From Terrimonas ginsenosidimutans (lineage in GTDB: Bacteria; Bacteroidota; Bacteroidia; Chitinophagales; Chitinophagaceae), in the NCBI RefSeq assembly GCF_022012415.1, contig NZ_JAKLTR010000011.1:62001-126000 (forward strand): 64,000 nucleotides of DNA, in the 5' to 3' direction. The translations under genes and the position numbers were made by a program. The notes under the pieces are model-generated. The model was given only the letters and a program-made list of their open reading frames with translations. It had not been told where the DNA came from and did not search any database. This document shows, in pieces, positions 16,237 to 28,317 of this stretch (within the stretch, counting starts at the first letter, position 1; each line of letters starts with the position of its first letter).

Positions 16237-16266
16237 TTTGTTTGGAAAGAAAAAACTCTATATTGG
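16237..16266 (+). promoter_or_regulatory. Possible promoter of the 16283 lipoprotein gene
   Basis: TTTG at 16237-16240 is followed after 18 bp by TATATTGG (16259-16266), seven of eight matches to TAnnTTTG. The predicted start would be near 16271, about 12 nt before the ATG. The mismatch keeps this tentative. Confidence 0.35.
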
Positions 16267-16282
16267 AAACTCAACCGGTACT

Positions 16283-16792
16283 ATGAAGTCACTTATGGCA
16301 GGTTCATTATTGTTTTCTGCTTTTTTCTGTTCATGTTCGCCGGATCAGGATTCCGGAAAGGCGCAGATCGAAAAGATTGCTGTCGCTGTAAAGTCTAGCC
16401 CTGTCTTTGCAAAATCGGATCTGCGGGACTTTCAAAAATTAGATACATTATTTATCACTGCAAACGAGCTTCCAAAATACCGGCGGCTGCTGGATGATAT
16501 GCATACGTGCGATGACTTGTTGAAAGAGGCTGAAAGTATCAGGGACGGAAAATCTGCGGCTAATAACAAGATCAGCTGCACCATAGGCGATCTTGGCGAA
16601 TTTATCGAAACCGTCAGGTCTGACAGGGAAAGTAAAAAAGATGAGCTGACAGACCTGATCGATAACGCTACCGACACGATCTATAAAGTTCAATGCATCG
16701 AGAACATCAAGAGCAGCAGTAATGTGGTGTCACCAACGCAGGCGACGGTGTATGTCAACAGTCATTTTAAAGTGATCGACTACGACCATTGA
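16283..16792 (+). CDS. Lipoprotein with Cys-containing helical body, unknown function
   Basis: The protein has 169 residues. The ATG at 16283 gives MKSLMAGSLLFSAFFCSC followed by SPDQDS, a lipoprotein signal. The longer frame would start with a TTG and push the hydrophobic core inward. The mature protein is mostly charged helix (FQKLDTLFITANELPKYRR, LLDDMHTCDDLLKEAE) with scattered Cys at CTIG and QCIE, and the C terminus is strand-like. No family was recognised. The convergent AsmA-like gene ends 43 bp downstream on the other strand. Confidence 0.75.
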   Translation: MKSLMAGSLLFSAFFCSCSPDQDSGKAQIEKIAVAVKSSPVFAKSDLRDFQKLDTLFITANELPKYRRLLDDMHTCDDLLKEAESIRDGKSAANNKISCTIGDLGEFIETVRSDRESKKDELTDLIDNATDTIYKVQCIENIKSSSNVVSPTQATVYVNSHFKVIDYDH

Positions 16793-16835
16793 TATTTGCA
16801 AATAAGAACGTTTATTGGCCGTTTTATCGGCTTTA

Positions 16836-19800
16836 TCATTTCTTTTTCTTCAGGCTGATCTTGTAGTCATCCGGCGTTCCTGCAATCCGCAGGTTTACAA
16901 AAGCAACTTTCTTATCAGTATCACGATAGATAATGGCATCTTCCTGTTCCGGATCCACTTCTTCGCGTTTTTTACCCCCAAACAGGTGACGGAAGCCGAT
17001 CTGCGTTACCATCTTTAATGGCACGCGGATGTAATAATCCATGCTGGTGTTAAGTGATTGCGTTCCGCTGATCTCAATAAAACCAAGACTTGAATTGATA
17101 TTCATACTTGGAAACGACAAAGCCGCATTCTTCAGTGTAAGGAGGTTGCTGAGTGTATCAAACCGGATCATACGAAGATTTTTATCCTTAAAATATTTTG
17201 ACATTGCCTGCATGGGTGCAAAATCAACAAGCTGACCATCGGTGATCGTGACATTCATTTCGGCTTCTGCTTTATCGAGGAGCGGAACAAGATCAGGGTG
17301 CATAAAAACAGTGCTTTTGATGTTGCCTGTGAGCATTCCGTGCAGGTTCTTATTCCAGGCGTAATCCTGCCCGAAATTGTCAAAACGAAGCAGCAGCTTG
17401 TCTATATCTACATGATCCAATTGAAGGTCACTTTTAAAATAGATATGCGTCGGATCTGATCCGTTGAAGTATCCGTTCAAAGCGAGTTGTCCTTCGGCAG
17501 CCGCCAGCGTGAATGTATCTACATACAGATAATGATCAGGCTGCATACGCAATGCTGCTGTAACATTTTTTAATGCATTGTGATGATAATGTAGTTCTCC
17601 TATGTCTGCTGTTAGCGAAAGGTGACCAAATGGCAGGCTGAACAGATTGAATGCTGAATCATGCGAGGCGGATCCTTTTTTCTTCAGATCGAAATTGGAA
17701 AGCTCATCTATATCAAGTCTTGCAGAATGTATCTCGATCTTATTGACCTGTTTCTTTAATTCAGCATTGTCTCCTGTATATAAACTCAGGCTTGCTTTCA
17801 GGTCGCTTCGTCCCATCCGGGCATAAAGATCTGAAAATCCTATACGCTGTCTGCCGAAGTAAAAAGTTCCATTTGCGTCCTCCAGTTTCAGGGGATGGAT
17901 TTTCATTTTTGCCTTTACTTTATTGAATGCGATCTGACCGGCTTTTAATGAACTGTCGTACTGTAATCCCATTTCGCCATGAAGCCTGATACCGCTGAGC
18001 TCCTCGTGACGGTAGTCTTGGGGGATGTAATTCTCGCCTTTATAACTGAACATATCCTGCAGTTTGATCAGATCACTCCGGAAGTCGAAAGAAAACCTGG
18101 TAGTGCCTTTTTTATGGTCGGCAAACCACAGATTATAATTGGATAGTTTGCCGTTAAAATGGAAATCGCTTTTGTCTATCTGGCCGGAAAAATCTTTTAA
18201 AGTTGCAGTTGTATCATTGATAAAAAGATCAGCATGGAAATCATGAAACGTATGCGGGTAGTTTTTCAGCTTTGCATAAAGATCATCGATCAGAAATTCT
18301 CCTCTTGGTACTCCTGAAACATGCGTGAGGTCGTTGACGGAGGTTTTAAAGGCGAGATTGATGGAGAAATTACTGATCTCTTCATCTGTTTTACTGGCAA
18401 GAGATGTGTCAAAAGAAAGAAAGTCTTTTATCTTCAGATGTTTTGAGTTTGCCAGCAGAGACACATTGATCGGCTTGTCTTCAAAATGAAAAATAGCTGG
18501 CAGATCATCAAGTGCACCTTTCAGGCTGAGATCGGATGAGCCAAGGCGAAAACGCAGTGTATCCAGATCCAGCTTTCCCTGTTTCATCTGGGCATGTAGG
18601 TTGAGATCTTCTATCGGAGCCTTAAATCCAGGCAATAGAACAGAGAGATCTTTGATCTGCAGTTCACTATCGATCCCTTCTTTTAATTTGACAAGATTAT
18701 TCTCGGGTTGTTGGAAATCTATGAGCTCGTTGAACCGCATGTCGAGCATTACCTTTCCTTTGATACCTTTTAATTGGTCCATATTCAGGAAATCTCCAAG
18801 GAAAGCGAGATCCAGATCCGAATGGAGATCTACGTTGATATGCGGGTCTTCGAAATTCTTTATGATCACATTCCCGGAGAATACGCCAGCACCTGGTCGC
18901 GCCGCTATGTCCAGCAGCTTGAGTTCTGCTGTTTTCATGGAACTGTCAGCGCCATTATTGAAACTTCCCAGGAACCCGAACTGGTCTACTGTTTTATTGG
19001 AAATAGTGTTTTTGAAATAGGCATTTTCGCAACCGAAGTTCGCGTCAATAGCGAATTTATTTCCCGGCGCAAGCCGTCCATTAACACGTGCATCAAAAAA
19101 TACCCGGCCGGCATTGCTGAACGGTTTGAAGTTTTCCAGTATTGCGGGAGGGGCAAGAGAAAGCAGGAGGTTGAAATCTGGTTTGTTGCCATGAATTTCA
19201 AGGTCTGTTTTCAACTGATCATTGATGTCAATACTCCCGGAGAAACCAAATTCCCCATCTTCCAGTGCAAATTCACCTTTCGATATTTTCAGTAATTCAT
19301 TTTTCTGATCGAAGTCGAGATCCGTAGTGATCGATACATGTTTGTGATTGAAGAAGCTGGTGTCACCGCGTTGAACGATATTCAGTTCCATGCCTGTTTT
19401 CAGACGTGCGTGGATGATGTCATCGGTAATACTGAAACTTGCCTTTGCGTCTGTGATATATGTTTCAGCGAGCAGGCTATCGGATTCTTTGTAATAGGTT
19501 ATGTCAATATCCTTCAGACGCACTCTTTTCAGCTTCAGGTGTAATTTGCTGGTATCATTTTCCCGGGTAGAAGTGCTGTCCAGCTTTACATTTTTTGCCA
19601 GCAACAGATTTATATCTCCATTTGCATATTGTACCAGGTCGATATGACCTTTCTCGAGGGAGATCCGTTTTACATCATATTTTCCCTGTATCAGGGCTTT
19701 TGCATCAAAGCCAACATAGAGGTCACTGACTTGATAGATCGGGCGCTGTGTGGTATCTTTTGTGCCGAAAAATCTTACACCGGTAAGATCGATCGAAACA

Positions 19801-20000
19801 TACGGAAAGCCGTTGAGCAGCGAGATATGACTGTCTTCGATCACAAGTTTTCCGCCAAATTCTTTGTTCATTTCGCTCACAACATATTGTACGATGGATT
19901 TTTGTTTTCTATACAGAACGATCGGTACAATTGTAAGAATTAGAATAACGAGGATCAATAAAGAGAGAAGCGAGCGGAGAATGATTTTCTTCCATTTCAT
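16836..20000 (-). CDS. AsmA-family envelope protein (bridge-like), 1054 residues
   Basis: One N-terminal membrane anchor (LLSLLILVILILTIVPIVLY, residues about 12-31) is followed by some 1000 residues of repetitive beta structure. The AsmA signature is at the start (GGKLVIEDSHISLLNGFPYVSI). Repeated blocks of the form 'strand, GxFxFSG, strand' follow, and the AsmA_2 region is near the C terminus (MSKYFKDKNLRMIRFDTLSN, LRIAGTPDDYKISLKKKK). AsmA-like proteins (AsmA, TamB, YhdP) span the periplasm and are thought to move phospholipids to the outer membrane. The length is within the usual range for Bacteroidota members. It stands alone, facing away from a small remnant at 20127. The family is sure; the cargo is inferred. 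Confidence 0.9.
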   Translation of the reverse strand: MKWKKIILRSLLSLLILVILILTIVPIVLYRKQKSIVQYVVSEMNKEFGGKLVIEDSHISLLNGFPYVSIDLTGVRFFGTKDTTQRPIYQVSDLYVGFDAKALIQGKYDVKRISLEKGHIDLVQYANGDINLLLAKNVKLDSTSTRENDTSKLHLKLKRVRLKDIDITYYKESDSLLAETYITDAKASFSITDDIIHARLKTGMELNIVQRGDTSFFNHKHVSITTDLDFDQKNELLKISKGEFALEDGEFGFSGSIDINDQLKTDLEIHGNKPDFNLLLSLAPPAILENFKPFSNAGRVFFDARVNGRLAPGNKFAIDANFGCENAYFKNTISNKTVDQFGFLGSFNNGADSSMKTAELKLLDIAARPGAGVFSGNVIIKNFEDPHINVDLHSDLDLAFLGDFLNMDQLKGIKGKVMLDMRFNELIDFQQPENNLVKLKEGIDSELQIKDLSVLLPGFKAPIEDLNLHAQMKQGKLDLDTLRFRLGSSDLSLKGALDDLPAIFHFEDKPINVSLLANSKHLKIKDFLSFDTSLASKTDEEISNFSINLAFKTSVNDLTHVSGVPRGEFLIDDLYAKLKNYPHTFHDFHADLFINDTTATLKDFSGQIDKSDFHFNGKLSNYNLWFADHKKGTTRFSFDFRSDLIKLQDMFSYKGENYIPQDYRHEELSGIRLHGEMGLQYDSSLKAGQIAFNKVKAKMKIHPLKLEDANGTFYFGRQRIGFSDLYARMGRSDLKASLSLYTGDNAELKKQVNKIEIHSARLDIDELSNFDLKKKGSASHDSAFNLFSLPFGHLSLTADIGELHYHHNALKNVTAALRMQPDHYLYVDTFTLAAAEGQLALNGYFNGSDPTHIYFKSDLQLDHVDIDKLLLRFDNFGQDYAWNKNLHGMLTGNIKSTVFMHPDLVPLLDKAEAEMNVTITDGQLVDFAPMQAMSKYFKDKNLRMIRFDTLSNLLTLKNAALSFPSMNINSSLGFIEISGTQSLNTSMDYYIRVPLKMVTQIGFRHLFGGKKREEVDPEQEDAIIYRDTDKKVAFVNLRIAGTPDDYKISLKKKK

Positions 20001-20126
20001 GGGGCTGGATTTTTTTGAAAACAGGAGATGTAAAAGTAAAGCGTGGGAATTGTAGAAACAACATAAAGGGGTCTAAGAGTTGTTAAACAAGCACAAAGAT
20101 GCTGTTGTTATTAGAAAGAGTTAAGA

Positions 20127-20330
20127 GTGGAATTGCAGCTGGATAAGAAAGCAGTCAAAGAAGCACCGGACAATATGAGCAGAGGCCTTTGGGCTTCTTT
20201 TTCGTGGTGGGACAGTGCAAAGATTGTAACCCTTATTCCTTTTTACAAAAAAGGTGAGCATGAGAACCACACATATCTATGGATAGATTCGACCAAGGGC
20301 AAGGTTTACTTCATGGAGTATGATCTCTAA
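20127..20330 (+). CDS. Possible 67-codon gene or C-terminal gene remnant
   Basis: The frame uses a GTG start just after an in-frame TAG and has coding-like codon choice. Its translation ends in KGEHENHTYLWIDSTKGKVYFMEYDL (only the last strand-rich part is noted here), which reads like the end of a larger globular domain. No upstream part was found in the 126 bp before it. It could be a real small protein or the tail of a lost gene. The imperfect hairpin at 20350-20409 follows it and could terminate it. Confidence 0.35.
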   Translation: MELQLDKKAVKEAPDNMSRGLWASFSWWDSAKIVTLIPFYKKGEHENHTYLWIDSTKGKVYFMEYDL

Positions 20331-20349
20331 GCTCCTGATAAAGCTATAA

Positions 20350-20409
20350 AGCGACTCCTTTTCTTCCTTGCGTTTTTTTCAACTGGAAAGAAGGAAAGGA
20401 ATCGCTTAG
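20350..20409. terminator. Imperfect hairpin between the 20127 frame and the SDR gene
   Basis: AAGCGACTCCTTTTCTT and its near complement AAGGAAAGGAATCGCTT pair with two mismatches around a T-containing loop. It lies between genes that converge here (the SDR gene ends at 20472). It is probably a bidirectional 3'-end structure. Confidence 0.45.
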
Positions 20410-20471
20410 TTCATGTTACAAATATCGGGAGATTGAAGTTTCTGCAAACGATATGTAATAACTATTCGGGA

Positions 20472-21197
20472 TCATGGGTTAGTCGACCACAGTCCAAACT
20501 CTTTAACAAAAGCTCTTTTAGGTAGCTTCAGGTTGTGCACGATCACATATGCAAGGTCTTCCGGTTGCAGTACTTTTTCTGCGTTACCATCAGTGAAGTT
20601 TGCATTCAGGGTCATCTCAGTTGCGATGGTGCTTGGGTTAACGGTTGTTACACGGATATTTGATTTTCTGACTTCCTGCATCAGGCTTTCTGTCATATTG
20701 ATCACGGCAGCTTTTGAGGCGCCGTAAACACTCATCTTCGCTGAGCCTTTCAAACCTGCCGTTGACGCGATGTTGATAATGTCTCCGCTGCTCTGTTTCA
20801 ACAAGAGAGGGAGTACTTCATGTGTTACGTAATACGTGCCGAGAACATTCACCTGTATTACTTCTTCCCATTCTTCAACAGGCAATTCGAGGTAACCTCC
20901 GGTTTTCAGAATACCTGCATTGTTGATCAATATATCTACGGGGCTTGTCGCGGATATTTTTTCAATAGCAGTTTTCACTTCAGCGTAGCTGCCAACATTC
21001 ACTGCGAAGCTGCTGACACTGATCCCGCTGTTCAAGGCTTTTGCTTCGGTTGAGACTTTGTCAAGGTCAGTTTTTGTTCTTGCGATTAGTATAAGGTTTA
21101 CACTTTCTGCCGCCAGTGCAAGTGCCATCGCCTTTCCCAGTCCTTTACCTGCTCCGGTGATCAGTGCTGTTTTACCTTTGAGTGATTCCATATTCAT
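20472..21197 (-). CDS. Short-chain dehydrogenase/reductase (FabG-like)
   Basis: The protein has 241 residues with a complete classical SDR. The Rossmann glycine motif is TGAGKGLG (residues 14-21), then the structural NNAG (ILINNAGIL). The catalytic Ser is in NIASTAG and the catalytic pair is in YGASK. The preference is likely NADP(H), since ARTK follows strand 2. It resembles 3-oxoacyl-ACP reductase sequences but has no fatty-acid gene around it, so it is more likely a general carbonyl reductase. It is divergent from the MFS exporter gene, and a perfect palindrome lies about 49-65 bp upstream. A shared regulator is likely, but none is encoded next door. Confidence 0.9.
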   Translation of the reverse strand: MNMESLKGKTALITGAGKGLGKAMALALAAESVNLILIARTKTDLDKVSTEAKALNSGISVSSFAVNVGSYAEVKTAIEKISATSPVDILINNAGILKTGGYLELPVEEWEEVIQVNVLGTYYVTHEVLPLLLKQSSGDIINIASTAGLKGSAKMSVYGASKAAVINMTESLMQEVRKSNIRVTTVNPSTIATEMTLNANFTDGNAEKVLQPEDLAYVIVHNLKLPKRAFVKEFGLWSTNP

Positions 21198-21245
21198 CTG
21201 TTGATTGTATTTGTTGTCGGCACAATTTCAATATATTTGAACAAA

Positions 21246-21262
21246 ATGACAAGATTTGTCAT
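21246..21262. promoter_or_regulatory. Perfect inverted repeat, probable operator for the SDR/MFS pair
   Basis: ATGACAA and TTGTCAT flank a 3-bp spacer (GAT). The site lies between the divergent SDR and MFS genes, 49 bp from the SDR start. Its size and form suit a dimeric helix-turn-helix repressor such as HxlR, TetR or MarR. Confidence 0.55.
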
Positions 21263-21349
21263 TAGAATGGGTAATGTATAGGACAATTATCCTACGCTAA
21301 CAAAATAAGTAGCGCGATTGTTCTCTCACAAAATCTGCTTACTCCCTCC

Positions 21350-21357
21350 TAACTTTG
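21350..21357 (+). promoter_or_regulatory. -7 element upstream of the MFS gene
   Basis: TAACTTTG fits TAnnTTTG exactly. No TTTG is found at the right distance upstream, so the promoter may be weak or activated. The predicted start near 21362 would leave a leader of about 70 nt before the ATG at 21433. Confidence 0.45.
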
Positions 21358-21432
21358 CCTGCCAAATTTAAATTTAATGATCGCCAGATGAGCGATCTGT
21401 TTTGTTTTATCAGATAAAATAAGTTCAGATAG

Positions 21433-22647
21433 ATGGACAAAAGAGTGATACCTCTTGCGCTTGGAGGATTAGGAATTGGGACAACCGAGTTTGCAATCAT
21501 GGGTTTGCTGCCGGATATTGCAGGTTCGCTTAACGTAAGTATCGCGGATGCGGGTATCCTGATCTCTGCTTATGCATTAGGCGTCGTGGTTGGTGCGCCG
21601 CTACTCATCGGCTTTACGGTGAAGCAACCTCCAAAGAAAGTGCTGATCTGGCTGATGGTGCTGTTCACGATCTTTAATGGTCTTTCTATTATTAGTCCGA
21701 ATTACTATTTCATGTTCTTCGCGCGGTTTTTATCTGGCTTGCCGCATGGTGCTTTCTTCGGTGCCGGTACCGTAGTGGCGTCCCGCCTTGCTGGAAAAGG
21801 GAAAGAGGCACGCTATATCTCCTATATGTTTTCAGGGTTGACCATTGCAAACCTTGCAATGGTACCGCTAGTTACTTATGTTGGGCACGTTTTTCACTGG
21901 CGTTGGTATTTCGCTATTGTGACATTCATTGGCCTGGTCACACTGGCGTTCATTCATTTCTGGTTGCCAGACCTTTCACGGAAAGAGAATGCGAACGCGG
22001 TTGAAGAGTTGAAGTTCCTGCGACGAAAGAAGCCCTGGTATATTCTGCTGATCACGGCGATCGGATTTGGCGGACTGTTTTGCTGGTTCAGTTACATTAC
22101 CCCGCTGATGACGGAAGTTGTCGGCATTCCGAAAGATCAGATGGCCTATGTGATGATCCTTGCCGGTGCTGGAATGGTGGTAGGTAATTTGCTCGGGGGA
22201 TATTTGTCCGACAGGATCGGGGAGGTAAAAGCCACGTTGATGTTAATGATCCTGATGCTTGCAGTTTTGATGGGGATCTTTTTCTTCTCACACAATACAG
22301 TGGTGTCTCTGGTGCTTACATTTATTTGTGGTGGTCTTTCGATGTCTGTGTCTGCACCGATCAATATTATGATGATCAAAGCATCACCCGGGTCGGAAAT
22401 GATGAGTGCTGCTTTTATGCAGGCGGCGTTCAATGTGGCAAACTCATTGGGTGCCTATCTGGGGGGAATTCCATTGAGGAACGGGCTCGGATTTAACTAT
22501 CCTTCGCTTGTTGGTGCAGCGATGACTGTTGCAGGATTGATCATTTGCCTGCGATATAAGTACAAGTTCAACAGAAAGACCGCTCAACTGGCACCCGCTT
22601 TGAATGACGTGAATACTCCGGACGGATTTCAACTGATGGATAAATAA
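21433..22647 (+). CDS. MFS exporter, AraJ/arabinose-efflux type
   Basis: The protein has 404 residues with twelve predicted membrane helices and the DHA1 (12-helix) layout. The start GLGIGTTEFAIMGLLPDIA is the signature of the AraJ/YdhP efflux group, where Glu in helix 1 couples to protons. The A-like motif in the loop between helices 8 and 9 is GGYLSDRIGEVKA. The central cytoplasmic loop is short (ENANAVEELKFLRRKKP). The inner-membrane exporter's substrate is unknown; relatives move sugars, purine ribonucleosides or drugs. It is divergent from the SDR gene, with which it probably shares an operator at 21246. Pairs of this kind often form a small detoxification unit. Confidence 0.9.
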   Translation: MDKRVIPLALGGLGIGTTEFAIMGLLPDIAGSLNVSIADAGILISAYALGVVVGAPLLIGFTVKQPPKKVLIWLMVLFTIFNGLSIISPNYYFMFFARFLSGLPHGAFFGAGTVVASRLAGKGKEARYISYMFSGLTIANLAMVPLVTYVGHVFHWRWYFAIVTFIGLVTLAFIHFWLPDLSRKENANAVEELKFLRRKKPWYILLITAIGFGGLFCWFSYITPLMTEVVGIPKDQMAYVMILAGAGMVVGNLLGGYLSDRIGEVKATLMLMILMLAVLMGIFFFSHNTVVSLVLTFICGGLSMSVSAPINIMMIKASPGSEMMSAAFMQAAFNVANSLGAYLGGIPLRNGLGFNYPSLVGAAMTVAGLIICLRYKYKFNRKTAQLAPALNDVNTPDGFQLMDK

Positions 22648-22714
22648 GGTTCCGGGCACGAATGCTGTTGACAGCGCCCTCTCTTTATTTTACTTCCCGG
22701 TAACCGATCCTTTT

Positions 22715-22985
22715 ATGAGAAGTATCTTTTTTGGCGCTAACTGCTGTTTGCTTTGCAGTCGTGGACAAACTCCCGCAAAAGAAGCACCGGTTGAAGAGCC
22801 GAAGGTTTCCGAGGTAAGCAGGTTTGTCTCTGCTCGGAAAATATCAGGATATTTCGTTTGACAAGCTCGAAGTATTTGCTGCATTTGACATGAACACGGA
22901 CACGGACGATTTTCTTGAAAATGAACGGGTGACTATTACTAAAAAGCGTCCTCAGCCACCTGAGGCGATACGGCTCTTAGCTTAA
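22715..22985 (+). pseudogene. Frameshifted small exported-protein gene
   Basis: Translation from ATG 22715 reads as a degraded signal peptide (MRSIFFGANCCLLCSRGQ) followed by TPAKEAPVEEPKVSEV and stops at 22859. From about 22833 the next frame continues as clean coding-like sequence (KYQDISFDKLEVFAAFDMN, then ENERVTITKKRPQPPEAIRL) to a stop at 22983. The two halves together look like one lipoprotein broken by a frameshift and truncated. The PPEAIRxL piece is faintly like the start of DUF3299 domains, which is not certain. A second broken frame follows directly. Confidence 0.5.
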
Positions 22986-23015
22986 TAATGCGCCGAAACA
23001 GCGTGTGATCTCTTC

Positions 23016-23174
23016 CCGTTATTTATTTCTTACTTTCTTATCATTTCTTTTGTGGTGATCACGCTATTGCCTGCCTGGAAACAAGATCTGGTTTCAGGTC
23101 TTCCCGTATATCGGATTATCGATCGTGATTTGACGAAATACAGTGATCAAAAAAAGCTTGTTATCCCTCAATAG
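23016..23174 (+). pseudogene. Remnant of a membrane protein gene
   Basis: There is no start codon, but 52 codons from 23016 read as a membrane helix (LFISYFLIISFVVITLLPAW) followed by KQDLVSGLPVYRIIDRDLTKY and a stop. It is in the same frame as the second half of the preceding pseudogene, with two stop codons between. It is probably part of the same decayed cluster; the original family was not recognised. Confidence 0.4.
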
Positions 23175-23246
23175 ATTGAAAACTATCTGATTGTCCCGCG
23201 GCATGCCGATTGGCTGTACTAAGCAAATCATTAACAAGTGAAAGAA

Positions 23247-23648
23247 ATGAAAATGCATATTGGGAAAGAGGCTGATTGGGATACAATGCTACAGGAAAGG
23301 GTCAGCGAGTTAAAAGAGAGAAATTATATACTTAAGTTCAGAAGAGAACCTGGTTGTCTTTATTGTTTTGAACTGTCACAATGGCTGCAGCCTGCGGAAT
23401 TCTCGATCGATGAAGCGTATTTATTTGACGAGGCCGGCAGCCCGGATGCAGCGCGAATGATCTATGCTATTTCACTGGCAGGTGGCCTGAAAGGAGTTCT
23501 CGTAGATACCTGCGATGTTTATGCGGATAATATGAGCATGCAGATGGTCTATAAGCTAAAGTCCGAAAGGCTGATGACCAACACAGGGCGAGTTGTCACA
23601 TATGAAAGAAATCATAAACCACTTGAGCTTGGCAAGCATATTTTTTAG
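23247..23648 (+). CDS. Conserved Bacteroidota small protein (often misnamed PRPP synthetase)
   Basis: The protein has 133 residues from the ATG at 23247; a GTG three codons upstream is also possible. The core LQPAEFSIDEAYLFDEAGSPD, MIYAISLAGGLKGVLVDTCD (both shown in part) and VYADNMSMQMVYKL is the signature of a widespread small family in Bacteroidota. Database names such as 'phosphoribosylpyrophosphate synthetase' are carried over by transfer, and the protein has no PRPP synthetase domain. It is soluble and cytosolic, with an alpha-beta make-up. It follows the decayed gene cluster and has no operon partner. The extended C terminus (LMTNTGRVVTYERNHKPLEL) is longer than in the usual 100-residue members. 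Confidence 0.75.
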   Translation: MKMHIGKEADWDTMLQERVSELKERNYILKFRREPGCLYCFELSQWLQPAEFSIDEAYLFDEAGSPDAARMIYAISLAGGLKGVLVDTCDVYADNMSMQMVYKLKSERLMTNTGRVVTYERNHKPLELGKHIF

Positions 23649-23859
23649 ATATGTTTCAGCTTCTGTAATCTATCGACCGTACACTTTCCACTGTCTGTCG
23701 CAACGAAGATGACGGATGTCAGTTCATTGAGGCGGCTGTAATGGCTGTGCACTTTCCATCCGTTCGTGCATGGGACAAGCCTACGCCGGTGCGGTGTCCC
23801 CGCAAAAACCGGTCAGCAACACAATGAAGCAGCAGACATGGTATTTGCCGGGAGCCATT

Positions 23860-24107
23860 TATTTTAATCCATGTCCTTTAATTAAGGATTTTCCCGAAAG
23901 TTCATTCGATGGCCGATGACCGATGGCCGATGGCCGATGACCGATGGCCGTTGGCCGATAATACATATACCTACCAGTGTCAATACCCTATACCAATTAG
24001 CAGCAATCGCTTCCATCCAAATGAGGCCATCGGCCATCGGCCATCGGTCATCGGCCATCGAGCTAGTGTAGGACGATTATTGAACTAAACGACATTGTAT
24101 TTTAATC
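23860..24107. mobile_element. MITE-like foldback element, copy A (228 bp) with 10-bp target duplication
   Basis: The element spans 23870-24097. Its left end reads CATGTCCTTTAATTAAG and the complement of its right end reads CAATGTCGTTTAGTTCAA. Direct repeats TATTTTAATC flank it (23860-23869 and 24098-24107). Inside the left end are seven GATGGCC-type units; inside the right end are five inverse GGCCATC-type units, so the whole can fold back on itself. About 70 bp of unique sequence lies between. It encodes no protein. Copy B lies at 46744-46864 and shares both ends. The ends have drifted more than in copy B, suggesting an older insertion. Confidence 0.8.
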
Positions 24108-24255
24108 GGCATTGGTTCGGGGTATTCCCGAAAAGAAAGATCATTGCAATCGGGTAAGCAGCAAAAAAAGCCCTCGACCTCCTATCGAATGTAAATCCCC
24201 CCATCCATATCATAATTTACCCCCTGCATATTCTTCGAGGACACGATAACTTTAA

Positions 24256-27483
<3,228 letters not shown>

Positions 27484-27577
27484 TGAAAGCCTGTATGTGC
27501 TAAGTAGTTGGACATTTATTTATTTCTTTCAAAGAAGTGAAGGCGATCGAAGGGGGCAGATTACTGCCGACTACGGT

Positions 27578-28243
27578 TTAATGAGGCGTTTGCCCCCAGA
27601 TCAACATCTGGTCAATATTTGCAATTCCTAAATTTGATCGCAGGTTTATCTTTTTCAGGAGTTCAGCAAATTCATGCAGATCTGATTCTGCCTGCTTGAC
27701 TGCTATTTGAAGTTCTGATTGTTCTACCTGTAAAATTTTTTCTGCCGGAGGTGGCGAGAAATGCTCACCCTGGCCTTCTTCAGAGAACTCAAAAGTGATG
27801 ATGCCTTTATGTATTTCAACTGAGGGAGATGGATGTCCTTCATGTGGCTGGTCAACGATTCCCTTTGCCAGAGATCTCCAGTAATGTATATCGCATAGTT
27901 CAGCACAGCATTGAGGAAAGAACTTATCCTTCCCGTTCTTCTTTAAAACGTATCCGCCATCAAGTGAAATAATATCCGGTGTCTTGAATTGGCCTGTGCG
28001 AAGTCCTTCAGTATGTTCGATCACGATTTTGGTTACATCCTCTTCCAGAAGGCTGGATATCGAATAAAAGGGGAAGCCAGTCAGGTACGTTTCCATCCGG
28101 ATAGAATAGCCTTCATGTATCAATGCCTTGCGTGTATACTGCTCCCATAATTCCGTATGCTCCCAAAAAGGATGTTCGGCAGGTGCTGGGATGTCGTTGA
28201 GCGATGGTCTGATGTGGAGAACAGGTATGAGATCAATTTTCAT
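27578..28243 (-). CDS. Uncharacterised cytosolic protein, 221 residues
   Basis: The protein starts MKIDLIPVLHIRPSLNDIPAP and has no signal or membrane segment. A Cys pair (FPQCCAELCDIHYW) in the middle and a charged C-terminal helix (VKQAESDLHEFAELLKKINL) are the only visible marks. Composition and codon use are normal for the window. It converges with lacZ, and about 95 bp separates their ends. No family was recognised. Confidence 0.75.
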   Translation of the reverse strand: MKIDLIPVLHIRPSLNDIPAPAEHPFWEHTELWEQYTRKALIHEGYSIRMETYLTGFPFYSISSLLEEDVTKIVIEHTEGLRTGQFKTPDIISLDGGYVLKKNGKDKFFPQCCAELCDIHYWRSLAKGIVDQPHEGHPSPSVEIHKGIITFEFSEEGQGEHFSPPPAEKILQVEQSELQIAVKQAESDLHEFAELLKKINLRSNLGIANIDQMLIWGQTPH

Positions 28244-28317
28244 TGCCTTAAAGAAATGAATGTTTTGTGAATATCTAACTCATCCAGTGTATATATTTAC
28301 CGGTTTTAGCGGCACCG

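Noticed and set aside
23247-23648. Calling this gene phosphoribosylpyrophosphate synthetase
   Set aside because: The common database name does not fit: the protein is far too short and lacks the PRPP-binding motif.
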